From: Streptomyces spiramyceticus
GTDB taxonomy: Bacteria > Actinomycetota > Actinomycetes > Streptomycetales > Streptomycetaceae
Length of the DNA: 64,000 nt
Reading direction: 5' to 3'
NCBI RefSeq assembly: GCF_028807635.1
Contig: NZ_JARBAX010000001.1
Span: forward strand, 2,886,001-2,950,000
Shown: piece after piece, positions 43,087 to 51,918 of the stretch
How positions within the stretch are numbered: position 1 is the stretch's first letter
Layout: the number at the start of each line of letters is the position of its first letter
The notes under the pieces: model-generated
Database searches by the model: none
What the model was told of the DNA's origin: nothing
The model's input: only the letters and a program-made list of their open reading frames with translations
Position numbers and translations under genes: made by a program

Positions 43087-44221
43087 ACTGCGGGGCATTC
43101 CCTTCCAGCACCGCGACCGCAGGCAGCCCGGCGGTCATCGGGGAGAGGAAGGTGCGTACGGGGGCAGGAACGGTGTCCGTGACCCAGCTGCCGAGGGTGA
43201 TCTCGGCCGTGATGCCCGGCCCGAAGCCCGCGATGAGACCCCGCGCGGAGTCGACGGCGGAGCCTTCGTCGAAGAATCTGCCGAGGGCGTCCAGCACCAC
43301 GGCGCTCGCGATATTGCCGTACTCGGTCAGCGTCGCCCGGCTGAAGCGGAATGCCTCGGGGGGTACGTCGAGGAAGCGGCACAGGTCGTCCAGGATGCGC
43401 GGACCGCCGGCATGCACGAGGTAGAAATCGAGCTGTCCGGCGTCCCAGCCGTGCTGGGCGGCCAGTTCCTTGAGAGCCGGGGCCAGTGGCTCCATGGTGC
43501 CGGGGACTCGTTTGTCCAGCAGGAAGTGGAATCCGGTCTCGCGGACGCTGTACGCGATCCAGTCCTCGGTGTCGGGCACCAGGTGGGAGCCGTTGCGCTC
43601 CAGCGATATGCCGGTGCCTCCGGTGCCGCGCAGGGCGACGGCCGCCACCGCGTCACCGAACAGCCCGTTGGAGAGCAGCGATCCGATGCCGATGTCGGTG
43701 GGCTGGTAGCAGAGCGAGCAGAATTCGCACGAGACCACCAGCGCGTTGGCGCCCGGATAGGCGGTGCAGAAGTCGTGGGACCGGTTGATCGCCGCCCCGC
43801 CCGCCGCGCAGCCGAGCTGGGCGATCGGCATCTGCCGGGTGTCGGAGCGGAACCCCATGGTGTTGATCATCCAGGCTGTCAGGGACGGCATCATGAAGCC
43901 GGTGCACGAGACGTAGACGATGAGGCCGATGTCGGCCGGCCGTAGTTCGGCGTGGTCGAGCGCGCGCCGTACGACCTCCGGCACCCGGGCCTTGGCCTCG
44001 GACTCGTATCGCAGGTTGCGCGCCCGGAGCCCTGGGTGGCGCAGGGTCTCCTCGATCGGCTGGACAAGGTGGCGTTTTCGTACGCCGGTGTTTTCGATCA
44101 GCCTTAGCGCCAGAGCGAGTTGAGGATGATCGGCGTGCAGCGTCCGGGCCAGGTCGAGCGTCTGCTCGACGGTGATGATGTGCTCGGGTACGGAAACAGC
44201 CGGTCTGCACAGCGTTGCCAT
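43055..44221 (-). CDS. rppA: 1,3,6,8-tetrahydroxynaphthalene synthase (type III polyketide synthase)
   Basis: A 388-residue chalcone-synthase-fold enzyme that condenses five malonyl-CoA into tetrahydroxynaphthalene. The catalytic triad is at the usual positions: Cys138 in QLGCAAGGAA, His270 in FYLVHAGGP and Asn303 in EYGNIAS. Cys106 in VSCTGF, which in RppA shapes the malonyl starter site, is present. The last ~8 residues (EHSTVNTGP) are encoded by a 14-base tandem repeat rather than conserved sequence. AGGGGTG precedes the ATG at 44219-44221. With the P450 and cupin downstream it forms the flaviolin / HPQ-melanin pigment operon. Confidence 0.95.
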   Translation of the reverse strand: MATLCRPAVSVPEHIITVEQTLDLARTLHADHPQLALALRLIENTGVRKRHLVQPIEETLRHPGLRARNLRYESEAKARVPEVVRRALDHAELRPADIGLIVYVSCTGFMMPSLTAWMINTMGFRSDTRQMPIAQLGCAAGGAAINRSHDFCTAYPGANALVVSCEFCSLCYQPTDIGIGSLLSNGLFGDAVAAVALRGTGGTGISLERNGSHLVPDTEDWIAYSVRETGFHFLLDKRVPGTMEPLAPALKELAAQHGWDAGQLDFYLVHAGGPRILDDLCRFLDVPPEAFRFSRATLTEYGNIASAVVLDALGRFFDEGSAVDSARGLIAGFGPGITAEITLGSWVTDTVPAPVRTFLSPMTAGLPAVAVLEGNAPQCEHSTVNTGP

Positions 44222-44440
44222 CGGAGCACCCCTCAAGGTCATGCGATGCCCCAATACGGGCTACCGCTCGTCTGCGGCCGGGTAGGACCCTGAGCAAATT
44301 TCCCCATGAGCGGGCATACGCCAATCGCATAAGATGACGAGTGCACCCGAACGTGTCTCAAGTGCGGGCCCACCGGCCCCGCCACCCTGCCCCGGCAGCG
44401 GACTCCGGCTACCCTTCGGCCCGCGTGTCGGAGAGGCTGT

Positions 44441-46429
44441 TCAGGAGGCGGACGGCGTAAGTGTCGCCAGGGCAAGGCAAGGATTGTCCGTCCTGGCGCC
44501 CCGCAGACCGAGGGAAGCCGTGGCCGCCTGCAAGGTCATCGAGTACGAGTCGACGGCCCTGCGCACATTGGGCGCGTCCAGGCTCGCCCCGGTGACCAGA
44601 CGGTCGAGGTCCACGTAGGCGGAGCGGACGGTCTCGATCCAGCGGTACGTGCGCAGGTCCTGCTCCCAGCCGTCCACGTATGCGTCGCCGCGCGCCCCCA
44701 GCCTGCGTTCCCAGCGCTCGTACATCCGCCGCCGGATCTCGGGCCGGTGCGGGGTCAGGTGCAGATGGCGCACCAGGTCGTACAGCGGGTCGCCCACCAT
44801 CGCCATCTCCCAGTCGATGAGGACGAGTTGGCCGGACCGGTCGCCTCGGACGAGGTTCCAGGGGTTGAGGTCGCCGTGCAGCAGGACCGGGGCGCGCGGG
44901 GTGACGGTGTGCCGCGCCAGGATCTGCTTCAGCCGCTGTGCGCCGGGCAGGCCGAGAACGCGGGCCAGTTGGAGAGACTCCTTGGGCAGGGCGCCGACCA
45001 TCTCCACGAGACGGTCGCTCAGCCAGTGGTAGAAGCCGTCCTTGCCCATGGTGGGGTCGAGGGCGGCGGCGTCCACGTCGACCAGGGCGCAGAGCTGGTC
45101 GACGAGATCGTCGGCTTCGTGCGGCAGCAGGCCGTTGACCGGGTGGTTCGGCGGCCGTGACCCGTCGGCCGGGCCTTCGTAGGAGTGCACGGCGAACCGG
45201 TCCGACAGTGCGCTGACGCCCGTCGCGTAGATCCTGGGCGCCCGCACCCTGCCCCGCAGGCCTTCCAGTGCTTTCAGCACCACATGCTCATCGAGGAAGC
45301 ACGGCTCCCTGCGGCCGGCCGCGTTCAGTTTGCGGCGTACGACGACGGTGGCACCGGTGCTCGGGACCTGTACGACGGTATTGAGGTGCCCGGTGCCCTT
45401 GAACACCCGCCGGGCGGGGGCGGCTCCCTCCGCGGCGAGGGCCTCGGTCACCGCGCTCCAGGGGAAGGCGGGGTCTTCGGGAATGTGCTCGTCCGTCACC
45501 CAGGAGACGGCGGGCGAGGATGCGGGCAGGCAGGTTCCGGACCGGCCGACGCGGGCCGCGTGCCAGCGGTAGAGGATTCGCTCGATCTCGGCTCTGCCCG
45601 GCACGTCGGACAGCCTCAGCGGCTGCCGCGCGAGGCCGAGCGCCCGCTCCACGGCCTCCGCCGCCGCCTCCAGTCCCTCGGGCTGCTGCTCCCGCCCCAG
45701 GGATCTGGCCGCGAGCATCACGTCCGGATATACGGACTGGGCGTACTCGAAGTCCACGTAGTGGCGCAGGTCGGATTTCAGGCCGTTGGCGGCCGCCGGT
45801 CTCATCCGGAGCATGGCCCGGTACCAGGCGCGCTCGGCCTCCTCCCGCTGAGATTCGTCCGGGTACCGCATCCGCACGAGGTGGGTGGCCAGATCGTGCA
45901 GCGGGTCTCCGTACGTGGCCCGCCTCCAGTCCGCGCAGGTCACCGGCGGGTCCGCATGCGGGAAGACGATCACGTTGTCCCGGTGCAGGTCGGTATGGAG
46001 CAGGCCGAACGGGCGGCCGACCATGGGCGGCACCCGCGCGGCAAACGCCGTCAGAGCGTCCTCCGGGATTCCCAGGGCCGCGAACAGCCCGCCGAATTCG
46101 GGCCGGTTCGGCCGGCATACGTGCTGTTCGGTGAGCAGGGCCAGCTTGCGGAGGAACGACCGGCCGTGTCCGTCGCGGGGCCACTCCGGGGGCAGCCTGG
46201 GCAGGTCCTCCCGGCGCAGTACGGCCAGTTGCGCGAGGAGTCCGGCCAGCGCCTGGATCAGCCACGAGTCGACGGGCTTGCCGTTCTCACTGATGCTGGA
46301 GAGCCGCACGCCTTCCGCATACCTATGCAGAGGGTCGGGTGCGTGGGGCAGCACCTTTTTGACGGCGGCAAGGACCTGGGCTTCGTCCTGCCAGGTCCTG
46401 ATCACCACGGCCGCAGGGAGACTGCCCAC
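44441..46429 (-). CDS. Tandem aminoglycoside-phosphotransferase (APH)-fold protein
   Basis: A 662-residue protein with two kinase C-lobes. The first has the Brenner motif HTDLHRDN (145-152) and metal-binding Asp in CADWRRATYGDPLHDLA (about 167), but almost no N-lobe: only ~40 residues precede its helical core. The second is complete, with a Gly-rich loop FKGTGHLNTVV and VVVRRKL (about 343-368), HGDLNPWN (518-525) and LIDWEMAMVGDPLYDL (Asp539). The second can plausibly phosphorylate a hydroxyl on a small molecule. The first may be a pseudokinase or borrow nucleotide contacts. GTG 46429 follows AGGAGAGG. The HAD phosphatase gene lies 140 bases upstream on the same strand, a possible antagonistic pair. 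Confidence 0.78.
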   Translation of the reverse strand: MGSLPAAVVIRTWQDEAQVLAAVKKVLPHAPDPLHRYAEGVRLSSISENGKPVDSWLIQALAGLLAQLAVLRREDLPRLPPEWPRDGHGRSFLRKLALLTEQHVCRPNRPEFGGLFAALGIPEDALTAFAARVPPMVGRPFGLLHTDLHRDNVIVFPHADPPVTCADWRRATYGDPLHDLATHLVRMRYPDESQREEAERAWYRAMLRMRPAAANGLKSDLRHYVDFEYAQSVYPDVMLAARSLGREQQPEGLEAAAEAVERALGLARQPLRLSDVPGRAEIERILYRWHAARVGRSGTCLPASSPAVSWVTDEHIPEDPAFPWSAVTEALAAEGAAPARRVFKGTGHLNTVVQVPSTGATVVVRRKLNAAGRREPCFLDEHVVLKALEGLRGRVRAPRIYATGVSALSDRFAVHSYEGPADGSRPPNHPVNGLLPHEADDLVDQLCALVDVDAAALDPTMGKDGFYHWLSDRLVEMVGALPKESLQLARVLGLPGAQRLKQILARHTVTPRAPVLLHGDLNPWNLVRGDRSGQLVLIDWEMAMVGDPLYDLVRHLHLTPHRPEIRRRMYERWERRLGARGDAYVDGWEQDLRTYRWIETVRSAYVDLDRLVTGASLDAPNVRRAVDSYSMTLQAATASLGLRGARTDNPCLALATLTPSAS

Positions 46430-46569
46430 GGGCCTCTCCTGGATACTCGCGCGGGGGGATCTATGACGATGCGCACAGAGTAACTGCGAAGTTCCTTGGT
46501 TACACCGTGACTTGGGGCACCTTGGGCCTAGCGGGTGACGCCTGCTCCGAACGGGGTACGGGTGACGGC

Positions 46570-47313
46570 TCAGGCCCGGCCCAGCTTCCGTACCAGGTGG
46601 AGCACCTGCCCCAGATCGTCGACGACCGTGGCCGCGCCCGCCTTGCGCAGGCGTTCCATGCGCGGCTGGTCGCGTCCGTAGCCGAGGAACCTCACGCCCG
46701 CCCGCCGGGCCGCGATCAGGTCCGAAGGCGTGTCGCCGATCATCAGGGAGGCTGCGGGGCGGGCACCCAGCGCGGTCAGGGCGCGGTTGAGGCAGTCCGG
46801 GGCCGGCTTCAGCCGGTCCAGGTCGGTGGTGCGGCCGTAGATGTGGGGTCTGAAACAGTCCGCGAGGCCGCGGCCGGTCAGGTACTGCTCCGCCACCAGC
46901 GGGGAATTGTTCGTCGTGATCGCGAGGCGGCTTCCGACAGCGCGCCAGGTGCGTATCAGCGGATCGGCATAGGGCGTGGGGCGGGCGGTGGCGGCTGCCC
47001 GCAGCTCCTCGCGGGTGAGTTTCTCCTCCAGCGCCTCGACCAGGTCGCTGCCGGGATGCATCCGGGCCACGGCCTTCAGTACGTCCTGCGGGTCGTCCGA
47101 GCCCAGTTCCTCCTCCGTCAGCAGTACATGCCGGCCGCGCTTCTCCAGCCAGTCGACCAGGCTGTCCGCCACCCGGTGTGCCTGGTGTCCGGCGAACAGC
47201 CGGCAGATGGGGCCGTCGAAATCGAAGAGCACACATTCCGCACCCGTGATCAAATCCCGCACTTTTTCGATCACAGATGCCGCCTGTCCGGTTTGAGTCG
47301 CGTCAGAAGTCAC
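46570..47313 (-). CDS. HAD-superfamily hydrolase (phosphoglycolate phosphatase-like)
   Basis: A 247-residue phosphatase. Motif I is CVLFDFDGPICRLF (nucleophile and acid Asp, about residues 27-40). A helical cap follows (VDWLEKRGRHVLLTEEELGSDDPQDVLKAV), then motif II (AITTNNS), motif III Lys in DRLKPAPDCL, and motif IV IGDTPSDLIAARRAGV. The fold matches subfamily I with a small helical cap, usually acting on small phosphorylated metabolites. GTG 47313 overlaps the GntR stop as TAGTG, so GntR and HAD form a translationally coupled pair. The substrate is unknown. Confidence 0.83.
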   Translation of the reverse strand: MTSDATQTGQAASVIEKVRDLITGAECVLFDFDGPICRLFAGHQAHRVADSLVDWLEKRGRHVLLTEEELGSDDPQDVLKAVARMHPGSDLVEALEEKLTREELRAAATARPTPYADPLIRTWRAVGSRLAITTNNSPLVAEQYLTGRGLADCFRPHIYGRTTDLDRLKPAPDCLNRALTALGARPAASLMIGDTPSDLIAARRAGVRFLGYGRDQPRMERLRKAGAATVVDDLGQVLHLVRKLGRA

Positions 47314-48194
47314 TAAGAGAGTGTCAGGTCCGACGTGATGGTGTTCCAGAGTGCGTTGAACCAAGTCTGGGACTCCTCAACGAACTTGGCGTTGCGCGCA
47401 CCCTCGTCCGAACCGAACGAGAACAGCAGCGATTTGAGGCCGAGCGTGTCGTACATCTCCGTCGTCACGTCCTCGATCTCCTCCTCCCGCTTCTGGATCA
47501 TGTAGTAGCCGAACAGCGCCTCGGAGCCGTTGAGGAGGTAGAGCTTCACGGGCGGCGTGAACGGCAGCGCCCGGAATGTCACCCTGACGTCGATGCCGTG
47601 CGAGCGCCGCAGCGCCAGCAGGTTGTGGCGCAGCACCTGCCCCTGGGAGTTGCGCTGGGCGAGCCAGCGCTCGTGGACCGGGCCGTCGTCGGTCGGGTCC
47701 ACCACCGGGGTGGGGAAGGCCAGCGCGATCTCCCGGCTCGGGAGCAGGATCCGGGCCTCCACGGTTTCCGGCCTGATGCGGCCTTCGTGGATCTGCCGCA
47801 GCGGCTCGCCCAGCGCGATCGTCAGCGACTCCGAGGTCAGGCTGACCGCGTCGATGCGCACCTGGGGTTCCGCGAAGGCCGTGGTGATGCGCGGCCCCAG
47901 GCTGACCATCGTCGGCTGCGCCTGCTCCGGCGCCGCAGGTGCGCCGGGCGGTGTGTCCGCGATACGGGCCGGAGCGCCCCGCGTGACACCGGTGAGGAGG
48001 CCCTCCTCCTGGAGGACCCGCAGCGCCTTGCGGATCGTGCCGCGCTCGACGCCGAACTCGCCGGCCAGGCGGGTCTGCGTCGGCATGGGGTTCCCGGCCT
48101 TGAGGTCACCGCTGTGGATGCGCTCGCGCAGGGCGTCCGCCACTTCCACGTACGAGAGCTTTCTGCCGTTCACTGTCAGCTTCTCCTGGTTCAC
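47313..48194 (-). CDS. GntR-family transcriptional regulator
   Basis: A 293-residue regulator. The winged HTH is in residues 14-75: SYVEVADALRERIHSGDLKAGNPMPTQTRLAGEFGVERGTIRKALRVLQEEGLL, a standard GntR domain. The long C-terminal region (about 90-293) does not show the clear UTRA or FadR pattern. It contains DPTDDGPVHERWLAQRNSQGQVLRHNLLALRR and FGYYMIQKREEEIEDVTTEMYD, so the effector domain is unassigned. It starts with GTG 48194, near the first of two matching promoter/operator regions that control the divergent small membrane proteins. It is probably the repressor of those genes and of itself. Confidence 0.82.
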   Translation of the reverse strand: MNQEKLTVNGRKLSYVEVADALRERIHSGDLKAGNPMPTQTRLAGEFGVERGTIRKALRVLQEEGLLTGVTRGAPARIADTPPGAPAAPEQAQPTMVSLGPRITTAFAEPQVRIDAVSLTSESLTIALGEPLRQIHEGRIRPETVEARILLPSREIALAFPTPVVDPTDDGPVHERWLAQRNSQGQVLRHNLLALRRSHGIDVRVTFRALPFTPPVKLYLLNGSEALFGYYMIQKREEEIEDVTTEMYDTLGLKSLLFSFGSDEGARNAKFVEESQTWFNALWNTITSDLTLS

Positions 48195-48206
48195 AACTCG
48201 ACGCTA

Positions 48207-48296
48207 CAACTACTCGCCATCTAACGGGAGTTGTTTGCAAGTTGTTTATTCACCTCGGCCAAGTGGGCACAAACTTGGTGTAGTTGGTTGCCAACT
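48207..48296. promoter_or_regulatory. Operator/promoter region A
   Basis: This region contains CAACT ... GGGAGTTG (48207-48233), CCAAGTGGGCACAAACTTGG, and the inverted repeat AGTTGG-TTG-CCAACT (48282-48296). The same elements with the same internal spacing (75 bases from the first CAACT to AGTTGG) occur in region B at 48571. It lies between gntR and the first 62-residue membrane protein gene. Confidence 0.7.
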
Positions 48297-48357
48297 CGAC
48301 CGACTTGGCGAAGCCAGCACCAGCCCCTCGCAGCCCCGCCCCGAAGGAGGGACCACC

Positions 48358-48546
48358 ATGCCCGCGCTCCTGTTGCTCGCCGTTGTTGTCGTCGTCGGGT
48401 TCGAGAAGTTCGCCGAGTGGCAGTACGGCACCCTCAGCGCCGTAGGGCTGCTGCTGATCGCCGTCGGCGTCAAGGCCAAGAGCCCCACCTGCGCCGGAAT
48501 CGGGGCCGTGGTGATCGCCATGCAGGTGACCGGCCCGACGGCCTGA
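48358..48546 (+). CDS. 62-residue membrane protein A of a tandem pair
   Basis: A 62-residue protein, not recognised as a named family. Residues 3-14 and 27-38 are hydrophobic (ALLLLAVVVVVG and SAVGLLLIAVGV) and 47-56 are mildly so. Between them lies the polar motif EKFAEWQYG. A conserved GVKAK then Cys45 follow. It aligns without gaps to protein B, with identity at E16, W21, Q22, G24, G37-K41, C45, G49 and A50. GAAGGAGGG precedes the ATG. Its promoter is shared in sequence with gene B and lies next to a divergent GntR gene, so repression by GntR is likely. Two or three membrane helices are possible. Confidence 0.8.
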   Translation: MPALLLLAVVVVVGFEKFAEWQYGTLSAVGLLLIAVGVKAKSPTCAGIGAVVIAMQVTGPTA

Positions 48547-48570
48547 ACCACATCTCCGACACAACTTCTC

Positions 48571-48660
48571 CAACTCCGCACTATTTAGCGGGAGTTGGAA
48601 GCGGAATGGTTACCTCTCGATCCAAGTGGGGGACAACTTCCTTAGAGTTGGTGGCCAACT
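48571..48660. promoter_or_regulatory. Operator/promoter region B
   Basis: This region contains CAACTCC ... GGAGTTG (48571-48597), CCAAGTGGGGGACAACTT, and AGTTGG-TGG-CCAACT (48646-48660), matching region A in order and spacing. It lies between the two paralogous small genes. Confidence 0.7.
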
Positions 48661-48715
48661 TGAACAACCTGGCCAACCAGCTGCCAAGTGGGACGAATCC
48701 CAGGGAGGGACCGCA

Positions 48716-48904
48716 ATGCCGCTCATCGCCATCCTCCTCGCCGCAGTCTTCTTCACCCTCGAAGAGCTCATCCAGTGGCAGTTCGGCGCCATGGGTCTGG
48801 TCGCCGTCGCCCTGCTGTCCATCGGCGTAAAGGCCAAGAACACGGCATGCCTGAGCCTCGGCGCCATCGTTCTGGTCCTGCTCTTACAGCCCGCGTTCGG
48901 CTAG
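48716..48904 (+). CDS. 62-residue membrane protein B of a tandem pair
   Basis: A 62-residue paralogue of the protein at 48358: MPLIAILLAAVFFTLEELIQ then WQFGAMG, a hydrophobic middle (LVAVALLSIGVKAK), Cys45, and a hydrophobic end (GAIVLVLLLQ). The gap-free alignment and the duplicated upstream region show that gene plus promoter was copied as a ~364-base unit. The copies have diverged at most other positions, so both are probably maintained by selection. CAGGGAGGG precedes the ATG. It is convergent with the Eis-like gene. Function is unknown; the WQ(Y/F)G and GVKAK...C motifs are the best handles. Confidence 0.8.
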   Translation: MPLIAILLAAVFFTLEELIQWQFGAMGLVAVALLSIGVKAKNTACLSLGAIVLVLLLQPAFG

Positions 48905-48933
48905 GGGGTGTCCCCGGCGGATCAGGCCGGGGC

Positions 48934-50178
48934 TCAGAAGATGTCCGGGCACCACGGGCGCCTGGACGTACGGAACAAGGCGTCGGCAATGACGGCGGCG
49001 CCCGCCGCCTCCTCCGTCACCCGCCCCAGCGCCACCAGCCGCACCGCGGACTCCTCACCCAGGTACAGCGCACCCAACTCCCGCACATCCAGCGTCAGAC
49101 CGGGCGACTCGGACGTCGGGACACACACCGCACCGTCCGGCGCCGCGTCCAGCCGGAAGCGCCCGCCCGCAAGCCCCGCCGCGTCGTGCACCTCCAGCAC
49201 GAGCGAGGCGGGCACCGCATACGTACGTGCCTCAAGGGCCCGTACGACGTCCAGCAGCCGCACCCACAGGAAATCCGCCTGACTGACGATCCTGGCAGCC
49301 CGGGGATCCGGGAGCAGGAGGGGAAGCAGATCGTCACTGGCGCGGTATCCGGACCGTACCGACGTGATCCAGTCGACCGCGCAGACGAAGTGCCACAGCG
49401 CACGCTCCGCGGCCGGCGTCACCGCGATCATGCCGCGTACGGTCGCCGTGTTCAGCGGCTGCTTGGCGTCCGCCCACTTCTCGTCGGAATCGAAGACCAT
49501 CAGGCCCTCGACCTCGCCGTGCGCCGAACGGTAGACGGCGTAGAACGGCTTGCTCCAGGGCTGGTGCGCCTGGGTCACCTGCCCGGTGTTGAGCTGCCAC
49601 CAGCGCTCGTCCCGGTCGATCGCACCGTGCTGCACCGCCCGGAAGCGCTCGTACAGCTCGGGCCCGAGCTTGCGTACGTCGGCCCCGTCGGTCAGATCGA
49701 CGCGGCCGCCGTCGTCGGGCCCCGCCCAGCGCGGGTCGAGCCCGGACCGGGGCACGTCGACCTCCCACTCGGTGAAGCCTGCGGCGGGCCCGAATCCGTA
49801 CCGCCCGTAAATGGGGTACTCGGCGGCGATCAGGGTCGACAGGACGTCGCCGCGCTCCTTCGCCGCCGCCAGGTCCGTGTCCATCATCCGGCTGAGCAGA
49901 CCACGCCTGCGGTGCGTGGCCGTCACGGTCACGTTGCTCACGGCGCTCGCCGGAAGCTGTGCGCCGCCGGGCACCGTGAGCTCCTGTGCGAAGGAGCGGT
50001 ACGTCGCGACGCACCGCCCGTCGTCGAACGCGCCCTGCACACGCTCCAGGCCCGTGTACGCCATGCGTTCGGCGACTTCGGCCTCCGAGGCGACGGTCCG
50101 CCGGAGAAAGCCGGTGGCCAGGGCAGCGAGCCAGTCGGGGTACTCGGACGCGGTGATCGTACGGACGTCGACAGTCAT
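48934..50178 (-). CDS. Eis-like GNAT acetyltransferase
   Basis: A 414-residue protein with the three-part Eis layout. The N-terminal GNAT domain has the acetyl-CoA loop [15 protein letters not shown] (about residues 85-99). A second GNAT-like domain is followed by a C-terminal sterol-carrier-protein-like domain that ends with a carboxylate near WCPDIF, as expected for the Eis active site. Eis enzymes acetylate aminoglycosides and Lys residues at several positions. In Streptomyces the natural substrate is unknown. ATG 50178 ([16 protein letters not shown]) is preferred. The location near the tandem APH gene is probably coincidental. Confidence 0.85.
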   Translation of the reverse strand: MTVDVRTITASEYPDWLAALATGFLRRTVASEAEVAERMAYTGLERVQGAFDDGRCVATYRSFAQELTVPGGAQLPASAVSNVTVTATHRRRGLLSRMMDTDLAAAKERGDVLSTLIAAEYPIYGRYGFGPAAGFTEWEVDVPRSGLDPRWAGPDDGGRVDLTDGADVRKLGPELYERFRAVQHGAIDRDERWWQLNTGQVTQAHQPWSKPFYAVYRSAHGEVEGLMVFDSDEKWADAKQPLNTATVRGMIAVTPAAERALWHFVCAVDWITSVRSGYRASDDLLPLLLPDPRAARIVSQADFLWVRLLDVVRALEARTYAVPASLVLEVHDAAGLAGGRFRLDAAPDGAVCVPTSESPGLTLDVRELGALYLGEESAVRLVALGRVTEEAAGAAVIADALFRTSRRPWCPDIF

Positions 50179-50288
50179 GCGCACACGCTAGGCACACGAG
50201 ACACCGCCTGTCGCCCGTATTGAGCGCCCGCAAATGACACGCCCGCAATCCAGGCCCACGCCCCCGCCGTTGGCCCCGGGCCGGGCCC

Positions 50289-51260
50289 TCAGAGCGCCGC
50301 GCGTATCTCCCCGACCTCCGCCGCCCCGCCCATCAGCGGCGACCGCCCGATGCGGTCGACGACCGGCCCGTCCACGCCGAGCTTGCGCAGTACGCCGGCC
50401 AGCACCGGGCCGAGTGCCCGCGTCGCACCGTCATCGATCTTGAACGCGAGGGCGCGGCCGTCCGGCAGAGCCACCGCCTGGACCGCCTCGGCGCCCATCT
50501 TCGACAGCGTTCCCGGCACCTCGCGCATCAGCCACGTGTCGGGGCGGCGCGTACCGGCGACGTACTCGGGGTGGGCGCGCATCGCGTCCGCGACGCGGCG
50601 CTCCGCCGTGCCCGGCTCGGCGACGACGAAGTGGCGGAAGGCGCGGGCGAGGCCGGTGAGGCTGATCGCCATCAGCGGGGCGCCGCAGCCGTCGGTCCCG
50701 ACCGCCGTGACGCGCTCGCCGCTCGCCTCCTCGACCACCTTCAGGACCAGCTGCTGAAGCGGGTGCGAGGCGTGCAGGTACGTTTCGGCGTCCCACCCGT
50801 TGACCGCGCACACGGCCAGCATCGCGGCGTGCTTGCCCGAGCAGTTCATGGTGAGGCGCTCGCGGACCCCGCCCGCGGCGAGGTACGCCTCCGCCTCCAC
50901 CGGGTCCAGCGGCAGGTCCGGCGGTGTCTGGAGGTCCGACTCCGTGAGGCCCGCCTCCGCCAGCATTTTCCGTACGAGATCCAGGTGGAACGGCTCCCCG
51001 GAGTGACTCGCGGCCGACAGCGCCAGCCGCTCCCCCGACAGCTCCAGACCGGCCCGCAGCACCGCGGCCGCCTGCATCGGCTTGTTGCTGGAGCGCGGGA
51101 AGACGGGGGCGTGCGGGTCACCGATCGCCAGGTCCACACTGCCGTCCGCCGCCAGGACGACGAGCGATCCCCGGTGGTGGCCCTCGACGAAACCGGAACG
51201 AACGACTTCGGCGAGGACCGGGGAGGGGGATATGGCAGGGGCGGCGGTGCTCGATGACAT
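50289..51260 (-). CDS. Asparaginase (AnsA-type, thermolabile/rhizobial class)
   Basis: A 323-residue enzyme of the asparaginase II family, distinct from the E. coli type. Conserved segments are VFPRSSNKPMQA (about residues 54-65), LTMNCSGKHAAMLAVC (136-151) and TDGCGAPLMAISL (189-201). These hold the Ser, Lys, Cys and Asp residues of the known rhizobial ReAV active site. It hydrolyses L-asparagine to aspartate and ammonia. No signal peptide is seen, so it is cytoplasmic. It precedes rsiG on the same strand; conservation of this neighbourhood is expected in Streptomyces. Confidence 0.88.
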   Translation of the reverse strand: MSSSTAAPAISPSPVLAEVVRSGFVEGHHRGSLVVLAADGSVDLAIGDPHAPVFPRSSNKPMQAAAVLRAGLELSGERLALSAASHSGEPFHLDLVRKMLAEAGLTESDLQTPPDLPLDPVEAEAYLAAGGVRERLTMNCSGKHAAMLAVCAVNGWDAETYLHASHPLQQLVLKVVEEASGERVTAVGTDGCGAPLMAISLTGLARAFRHFVVAEPGTAERRVADAMRAHPEYVAGTRRPDTWLMREVPGTLSKMGAEAVQAVALPDGRALAFKIDDGATRALGPVLAGVLRKLGVDGPVVDRIGRSPLMGGAAEVGEIRAAL

Positions 51261-51315
51261 CTTCGACCTTCCGGGGAGGGCTGGACCAGGCTCCCCGTAA
51301 GGCCAGGTCAGTGCC

Positions 51316-51918
51316 TCAGGTCAGCAGGTCGTCTACTTGCGCTTCCCCATCACGGTACCTGCGGGCAATCTCGGCACTGCAATCGTCCGCCGTCCGCTGA
51401 AGCTGTTGCCTGCGCCGCGAGACCTGCTGCTCGTAACGGACCAGCCGTCCCATCGCCTCGTGCAGCTCCTCGTCCGTACGCGCGCCGAGGTCCGACAGCT
51501 CGACATCCGCGAGCATCTCGGCGGCCAGCAGCCGGGACTCCTCGCTGTGCGGCGTGGACATCGTGACGTGCCGGGCGGAGGAGCGGTGGCTCGACGGGGC
51601 GTCGGCGAGGATCTCGGAGAGCCGGTCCACGACCGGGGACTCCGGCCCCGTACGCCGTGAGAGCTCGGCCCTGAGAATGTCGATGCGCCCGTGAAGCAGG
51701 CGCCGCACATAGCTGAGGTCCGCCTCGTTCCGCTGCGAGTCACGGCGCAGTGCGCGCAGTTCGGGCAGCCGGAGCAGCGACAGGACACCGGCATCGCTGT
51801 CGCCGGTCCGCTGCGCCGGTGGTCGTGCGGCGGAAGCGGAGGCGGCAGCGGCGGACGCCAGCTGGATCAGCGGCATAGGTACGGGCCCGGGTGGCTGCCC
51901 GATGCCAGGTGTGCTCAT
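51316..51918 (-). CDS. rsiG: Anti-sigma factor RsiG (c-di-GMP-armed, binds sigma WhiG)
   Basis: A 200-residue helical protein. The c-di-GMP-binding pattern E-x3-S-x2-R-x3-Q-x3-D is complete in the C-terminal helix (E163, S167, R170, Q174, D178). It is nearly complete in the first helix (E65, S69, R72, H76, D80), where His replaces Gln. The two helices form an antiparallel coiled coil. In Streptomyces, RsiG with c-di-GMP holds the sporulation sigma factor WhiG inactive until c-di-GMP falls. The first 45 residues and the 108-130 linker are disordered. The ATG at 51916-51918 is preceded by GGACGG. It is divergent from dtd. Confidence 0.9.
   Translation of the reverse strand: MSTPGIGQPPGPVPMPLIQLASAAAASASAARPPAQRTGDSDAGVLSLLRLPELRALRRDSQRNEADLSYVRRLLHGRIDILRAELSRRTGPESPVVDRLSEILADAPSSHRSSARHVTMSTPHSEESRLLAAEMLADVELSDLGARTDEELHEAMGRLVRYEQQVSRRRQQLQRTADDCSAEIARRYRDGEAQVDDLLT

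Noticed and set aside
44441..47236. Reading the tandem APH gene as a 931-residue protein
   Set aside because: The first ~270 codons overlap the HAD gene in another frame and have Arg/Pro/Gly-rich shadow composition. A good ribosome site precedes GTG 46429.
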